A DNA stretch of 64,000 nucleotides, from assembly GCA_964469905.1 (NCBI GenBank), contig CAYXZW010000008.1, positions 20,883 to 84,882 of the forward strand, written 5' to 3'. The notes beneath the pieces were generated by a model that was not told the DNA's origin, made no database searches, and worked only from the letters and a program-made list of their open reading frames with translations. Numbering within the stretch: the first letter of the stretch is position 1; each line of letters starts with the position of its first letter. The position numbers and the translations under genes were made by a program. Positions 60,003-64,000 of this stretch are shown piece by piece. This stretch comes from MVRV01 sp964469905. GTDB lineage: Bacteria; Desulfobacterota; Syntrophia; Syntrophales; Smithellaceae.

Positions 60003-61046
60003 ATGAAATTGAATTTATCCATCAGTGATAAAAAAAGTATTATTTTCCCGGAAGAGTTGGGTGCATTTATCGTGTCTCTGCAGAAGGAGAACGGTGAAAT
60101 ACCGTGGTCGAAAGGCGGAAAGACAGATCCGTGGGATCATGTGGAAAGCGCCATGGGACTGAGCATTTGCGGATACTATGAGGAAGCTGTGCTGGCTTAT
60201 AAATGGCTGGCCGATACACAGCTCTCCGATGGCAGCTGGTGGTCGGCAACTCAGGACGGCGAGATCATCGATTCCACCAGAGACACCAATTTGTCAACCT
60301 ACGTCGCAGTAGGCGTCTACCATCATTATCTCATTACCCGGGACAGGGATTTTCTGGAATACATGTGGGCCACTGTGTTCAAGGGGATTCAATATGCAAT
60401 TAATCTACAGGCTGCGGAAGGCGAGATTTACTGGGCGCGCAACAAACATGGCGTGATTGATAAAATGGCCCTGCTTACCGGGAACAGCTCAATTTATATG
60501 AGTATCAAGTGTGCACTGGCCATTGCTGATGTTATCGGAAAAGAATGTCCGCAGTGGAAAAAAGCACTGAACCTACTCGGCCTGGCAATTAAAAATAAAC
60601 CAAATCTGTTTAACATGATTAAATCCCGCTTTTCCATGGATTGGTATTATCCGATTCTGTGCGGCGCCGTAACCGGTGAAGAAGCGAAAAAACGAATTGA
60701 TAAATTATGGGAAAAATTTGTTGTGCCCGAATGGGGTGTGCGCTGTGTCTCCGATCGTCCCTGGGTGACAATGGCGGAATCGTCGGAATTGGTCTTATCA
60801 TTGGCAGCAATCGGTGATATGTCGAGGGCAAGGCTGATCTTCAGCTGGATTGCCGATAAGCGTTATGAAGATGGCTCATTCTGGATGGGAGTTACCTTTC
60901 CGGATAGTGTTATCTGGCCGGAGGAAAAAACCGGATGGACCGCAGCAGCGGTTCTTATGGCCTGGGATGCTTTAAATGAAACAACTCCCGCCGCCGGTCT
61001 GTTCAAACATGAGTTCTGGACGAAAAAGACTGATTCGAAAAAATGA
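60003..61046 (+). CDS. Alpha/alpha-toroid (prenyltransferase/terpene-cyclase-like) protein
   Basis: A 347-residue protein with repeated QxxDGSW-like motifs (QKENGEIPW, TQLSDGSWW, YEDGSFW) and paired helices, as in squalene/hopene cyclase or prenyltransferase toroids. The catalytic DxDD or DDxD of true cyclases is not apparent, so it may bind a polyprenyl or sugar chain without cyclising it, or be a glycoside-type toroid. It starts two bases after the methyltransferase stop, with an ATGA overlap to the next gene. Function unknown. Confidence 0.8.
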   Translation: MKLNLSISDKKSIIFPEELGAFIVSLQKENGEIPWSKGGKTDPWDHVESAMGLSICGYYEEAVLAYKWLADTQLSDGSWWSATQDGEIIDSTRDTNLSTYVAVGVYHHYLITRDRDFLEYMWATVFKGIQYAINLQAAEGEIYWARNKHGVIDKMALLTGNSSIYMSIKCALAIADVIGKECPQWKKALNLLGLAIKNKPNLFNMIKSRFSMDWYYPILCGAVTGEEAKKRIDKLWEKFVVPEWGVRCVSDRPWVTMAESSELVLSLAAIGDMSRARLIFSWIADKRYEDGSFWMGVTFPDSVIWPEEKTGWTAAAVLMAWDALNETTPAAGLFKHEFWTKKTDSKK

Positions 61047-61765
61047 GAAGAGATCACCGCCCCTATTATCTCAAACATTGGTATAATAAATTTCAAAAGT
61101 GGTATGCCTATTATTATTTAGCCCCGCAATGTGAGCATTTCGGCCGTGGTCTGCACTTTATGAAACCGTGGCAGGTGGAGATTTTCGGCGGTCCTGTTTC
61201 GATTGGGAATTATACAACGGTTATTGCCACACCGGATAAAAAAGTAAGATTTACGATTTGGGGCAAAGATAAGCATTCCGGAAAAATTGAAATCGGTAAA
61301 TGCTGCCTGGTATGCCCGGGCACGCGCATTATGTCGGCAACATCCATCATAATAGGCGACGGCTCGATGATGGCGCAGAGTGTTTCGATTACCGATTCCG
61401 ACTGGCATGATATATATGACCGCAGTCTTCCTGTCGGCAATACCGCGGCAGTTAAGATCGGCAGTAATGTCTGGATTGGTGACAGCTCTATTATCAATAA
61501 AGGAGTCACCATCGGGGATAATGCGATTATCGGTGCCGGATCAATAGTGCTCAAAGATATACCGGCTAATGCCATTGCTGCGGGCAATCCGGCAACAGTG
61601 CTGAAATATCTCGATCCGGAAAAACAATTGAAGACCAGAGCTCATTGGCTAGCCGATCCGGCAAAGCTGGCCGCTGATTTTGAAATACTTGACCGGGAAA
61701 ATATGGCTGGAAATACGCTGGTCGGATGGTTCAGATCTATGCTTTTCCCGCGAAAAGGAGACTGA
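61043..61765 (+). CDS. Left-handed beta-helix (hexapeptide) acyltransferase
   Basis: A 240-residue transferase with hexapeptide repeats (VSIGNYTTVIA, KIEIGKCCLVCPG, IIIGDGSMMAQ, VKIGSNVWIGDSSIINKGVTIG, AIIGAGSIVLKD). It is of the maltose/galactoside acetyltransferase type. Acceptor His probably near SDWHD. Overlaps the toroid gene by four bases. It likely acylates the sugar or lipid assembled by the neighbouring enzymes. Confidence 0.9.
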   Translation: MRRDHRPYYLKHWYNKFQKWYAYYYLAPQCEHFGRGLHFMKPWQVEIFGGPVSIGNYTTVIATPDKKVRFTIWGKDKHSGKIEIGKCCLVCPGTRIMSATSIIIGDGSMMAQSVSITDSDWHDIYDRSLPVGNTAAVKIGSNVWIGDSSIINKGVTIGDNAIIGAGSIVLKDIPANAIAAGNPATVLKYLDPEKQLKTRAHWLADPAKLAADFEILDRENMAGNTLVGWFRSMLFPRKGD

Positions 61766-61768
61766 CCA

Positions 61769-63343
61769 TTGCGTATTGCCATCATTGCTGCACCTTATCC
61801 ACTTACCGAAATTCCCTCACCCCCGCTGGGCATTACTTATGTAGCAGCTGCCTTTATTGACGCCGGCGCCGAAGTTAGAATATTCGATTATATTGTCAGT
61901 GGTTACTCCAGAGAAAAGCTCAATAAACAGTTAAATGATTTTCAACCGGATGCTGTCGGTGCCGGTTCGGTCACCATGAACTTTTATGAAGCGCAGAAAA
62001 TCCTGTGTGATGTCAAAAGTATTAATCCGGAAATAATCACCATGATGGGCGGGCCGCATGTATCTTTTACGGCACAAGAAACTCTAAATAAATATCCGGA
62101 AATTGATTTGATTTTGCTGGGCGAAACGGAAGAGACAATCAGAGAAATTACACCGCACCTGAAAAAAATGAGCAAATGGCAGAATATCTGTGGAATTGCA
62201 TACCGCCGGAATGGTGAAGTTATTGTTACCGGCAAGCGGAATTTTATTGCCGATGTTGATGCTCTGCATCTGCCGGCACGTCATTTGTTGCCGGTTTCGC
62301 GTTATCGTGCCCTGGGATTTCCGGTCAGTATGATTACCGGACGGGGCTGCCCTAATTCCTGCATATTTTGTCTGGGACGCAAAATGGTGGGGACGAAGAT
62401 ACGCCGCCGCCAGACAAAAAATGTCTTAAACGAAATGGAGCAGATTCTTGCCCTGGGCTTTGAGCGCATCAACATTGCCGATGACCTTTTTGCCGCTGAT
62501 AAAGAACGCGTGAAGGAAATTTGCGCCGGAATCAAGCAGCGGAATTTAAAGTTTACCTGGAGCGCTTTTGCCCGCGTGGATACGGTAGATCGGGAAATGC
62601 TTGAAGAAATGGTTGCCGCCGGTTGTGACAGTGTTAGCTTCGGAGTGGAGACAGGCAATGCGGAAATGCTCAAGACGATTAAAAAAGGTATAAAACTCGA
62701 ACAGGTTCATAATGCCGTAAAGATGTGCAAGCAGGTCGGCATGCTGGCCCATGCCTCGTTCATGGTGGGGCTGCCGGGAGAAACCCGGGAGACGCTGGCG
62801 CAAACGTCAAAACTAGCAGAAGAATTGGATATTGTATACGGCTATCATTTTCTGGCGCCTTTTCCGGGAACAACGGTAAGGGAAAAAGTTGATAAATACG
62901 ATTTGCAGATATTAACGGATGATTGGTCTAAGTACGATGCCAATGATGCTATAGTCCGGACAGCAGCCCTGTCGCCCGAGGAGCAAAGAGAATTTGTGGC
63001 CCGCTTTGACGCAGAAATTGAAAAGGATTGGCAGAGGCAGCTGCGCGGATATAAAGACGGCACCAATACACCACTGGAAAATCTGCAGGTAGAAGGCCAC
63101 TGGCGGATGCAGTTTAGTTTTCGGGTGCTCAAAGAAGACCTGATTGAAAAATACGGGATGATTGATAATGCTATATTCCAGGGCTCGCCGGACAAGGCAC
63201 TGGCGGAACTCTGCAGCAGAATAGAAATACACACCAAGGCCGATACTGCGGTAGTCAATAAAACAATTAGCGATTTCGTTAATCGGGGATATCTACAAGC
63301 AGCGGCTTCCGATGCCGGCTTTACTTATTCCTGGGCTCCCTGA
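61769..63343 (+). CDS. B12-binding-domain radical SAM enzyme
   Basis: A 524-residue class-B-type radical SAM protein. The N-terminal Rossmann-like region (about 1-135; PSPPLGITYVAAAFIDAG, MMGGPHVSFTA) matches a cobalamin-binding domain without a clear DxHxxG. The radical SAM core starts about 185 with RGCPNSCIFCLG (CxxxCxxC) and contains FGVETGNAEML and FMVGLPGETRE. A C-terminal domain of about 130 residues is unknown. TTG start three bases after the acyltransferase. Such enzymes methylate or rearrange unactivated carbons; the substrate here is the unknown product of the cluster. Confidence 0.92.
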   Translation: MRIAIIAAPYPLTEIPSPPLGITYVAAAFIDAGAEVRIFDYIVSGYSREKLNKQLNDFQPDAVGAGSVTMNFYEAQKILCDVKSINPEIITMMGGPHVSFTAQETLNKYPEIDLILLGETEETIREITPHLKKMSKWQNICGIAYRRNGEVIVTGKRNFIADVDALHLPARHLLPVSRYRALGFPVSMITGRGCPNSCIFCLGRKMVGTKIRRRQTKNVLNEMEQILALGFERINIADDLFAADKERVKEICAGIKQRNLKFTWSAFARVDTVDREMLEEMVAAGCDSVSFGVETGNAEMLKTIKKGIKLEQVHNAVKMCKQVGMLAHASFMVGLPGETRETLAQTSKLAEELDIVYGYHFLAPFPGTTVREKVDKYDLQILTDDWSKYDANDAIVRTAALSPEEQREFVARFDAEIEKDWQRQLRGYKDGTNTPLENLQVEGHWRMQFSFRVLKEDLIEKYGMIDNAIFQGSPDKALAELCSRIEIHTKADTAVVNKTISDFVNRGYLQAAASDAGFTYSWAP

Positions 63344-63365
63344 TATTCAATGTTTTGTTGTAATG

Positions 63366-63395
63366 TCATTCTGATTCTTGAGACGAAGAATCTCT
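63366..63395. repeat. Remnant of a dispersed intergenic palindrome
   Basis: TCATTCTGATTCTT-GAGACG-AAGAATCTC contains a GATTCTT/AAGAATC stem and resembles the widespread bacterial intergenic repeat of the TCATTCTGAGCG...GAAGAATCT type. It may also serve as a weak terminator of the radical SAM operon (TCTTGTTT follows). Confidence 0.5.
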
Positions 63396-63719
63396 TGTTT
63401 ATAATAAACAGTATTTAGCATTTTTATCCGGAAGAAAAAACCTCACACTCCGGAAGAACATCAGTTTTTTTACGTTTGCCAAATCTCCCATAAATCACCC
63501 GCCTGGCTTTTAGTGAGACTCAGTTTGCAGAAATGACGTGCACTGTAAACTGTGAGTCTAACAATCAAAGCGTTTCGGAGGTAGTACAATAAAGTTAAAA
63601 TGCCAAATGCTATTTTTCAATAGCGCTGTTTTTAAAGGATTTATTGCTTTTCTTTTTTTTCCACATAGTTTAGGATTGCAAGCAAAATTTCGGAAAAAGC
63701 CAAACAAGGTATATTAATT

Positions 63720-63760
63720 GTTCGGCTGAAACGAAAGACAAAAGACTGTTTCAGCCGAAC
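63720..63760 (+). promoter_or_regulatory. Perfect 13-bp hairpin, left part of a structured leader
   Basis: GTTCGGCTGAAAC (63720-63732) pairs exactly with 63748-63760 around a 15-nt loop. The right arm overlaps the left arm of the long-range stem at 63756-63772 by five bases, so the two structures exclude each other. Confidence 0.7.
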
Positions 63761-63951
63761 GGAGCGGCGCTGCTCTAGCGTTCAGCGCGCCTGTTTTCGG
63801 CGCAAAGCAGGAGAAAAGATAAAAATAAAATCAATAAACCAAAGAGAGTGGCATAGGGGCGCAGAACAAGGCGCTCGAACGGTTGTCACGGTTAGCATGT
63901 GACGCTGCGCGTCCCAGCAACCCGCGCCACCGATCAGCGCCGCTCCGTTCG
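63756..63951 (+). ncRNA. Structured RNA candidate closed by a 17-bp stem
   Basis: CGAACGGAGCGGCGCTG (63756-63772) and its exact complement (63935-63951) enclose 162 nt. Nested inside are further pairs: GCGCC/GGCGC around TGTTTTC, GGCGC/GCGCC, GGTTG/CAACC and GTCAC/GTGAC. The element ends 30 bp before a start codon with a good ribosome site. It could be a riboswitch or attenuator, a regulatory ncRNA, or the RNA part of a mobile system. I match it to no known family by eye. Confidence 0.5.
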
Positions 63952-63981
63952 ATCCATCAAGAAAGGGAGGAAAAACGCATT

Positions 63982-64000
63982 ATGAAAAAAACCGCCTGCC
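63982..64000 (+). CDS. Start of an unidentified gene (3' partial)
   Basis: ATG at 63982 with AGGGAGG eleven bases upstream opens a frame that begins MKKTAC and runs off the window. The lysine start could be a signal peptide. Nothing more can be said of its function, but it is the natural candidate for control by the structured leader. Confidence 0.5.

Noticed and set aside
63720..63951. Retron or known riboswitch
   Set aside because: No reverse transcriptase is visible and no conserved core of cobalamin, TPP, SAM or Moco riboswitches is recognised; left as an unassigned structured RNA.
1..64000. CRISPR array or insertion sequence
   Set aside because: No regularly spaced direct repeats with unique spacers and no transposase gene or terminal inverted repeats were seen; the HAMP repeats are coding.

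Overview
The window looks like a chromosomal stretch of a Gram-negative, anaerobic, flagellated or surface-motile bacterium of the Desulfobacterota type. A relative of Syntrophus/Smithella would fit. This rests on gene content only: a very large two-component/chemosensory repertoire, HD-GYP proteins, a tungstate-type (Tup) transporter with molybdopterin genes and FdhD (W/Mo enzymes such as formate dehydrogenase), an SCP-x-like thiolase under a sigma-54 promoter, TolC/MacAB efflux and outer-membrane porins. No rRNA or other taxonomic marker is present.

Region 1 (1-23.6 kb, all + strand) is a chemosensory and signalling locus. It holds a poly-HAMP chemoreceptor (5' end outside the window, broken by two N gaps), cheW, cheR, cheB, a single-domain receiver, two HD-GYP proteins, four large PAS-rich histidine kinases (three of them hybrid), a second stand-alone receiver, a soluble protein with two degenerate receptor tips, and cheD. 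No cheA is visible. Several genes are separated by GC-rich palindromic REP-like elements. A convergent minus-strand gene (23.6-24.8 kb) encodes a DnaJ-domain/MinD-FlhG-like ATPase fusion.

Region 2 (about 24.8-32.8 kb, mostly - strand) is an integrated mobile element. It carries a small ribbon-helix-helix gene, a winged-helix-like gene, a family-A DNA polymerase with a 3'-5' exonuclease domain and its translationally coupled partner, a frameshifted small DNA-binding gene behind tandem palindromic operators, a large hypothetical gene, a DinJ-YafQ-XRE addiction operon and a tyrosine integrase. It ends at a 3' half of a tRNA-Lys(CUU) gene followed by the tRNA's own terminator. The matching intact tRNA is not seen to the left in this window.

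Region 3 (33-49 kb) is largely W/Mo and acyl-CoA metabolism. It contains a sigma-54-driven thiolase, an HTH-periplasmic-binding-domain regulator with two TupA paralogues plus TupB and TupC, a hotdog thioesterase, an ABC-F ATPase with a structured leader and terminator, a small cupin, FdhD (cysteine-less), a porin, an alpha/beta hydrolase, and a mobB-like-moaA-moaC-MOSC-moaB operon under a consensus sigma-70 promoter.

Region 4 (49-57.2 kb) contains an M14 carboxypeptidase, an MFS exporter, a TolC-MacA-MacB efflux operon, a ferritin and a PaaI-type thioesterase that seems to use a non-AUG start. Region 5 (57.4-63.3 kb) is a compact six-gene operon (PHP hydrolase, GT4 glycosyltransferase, methyltransferase, alpha/alpha-toroid protein, left-handed beta-helix acyltransferase, B12-binding radical SAM) that looks like a dedicated but unidentified biosynthetic pathway. 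The window closes with a strongly structured, probably transcribed leader (63.72-63.95 kb) in front of a gene that starts at 63982 and runs off the edge.
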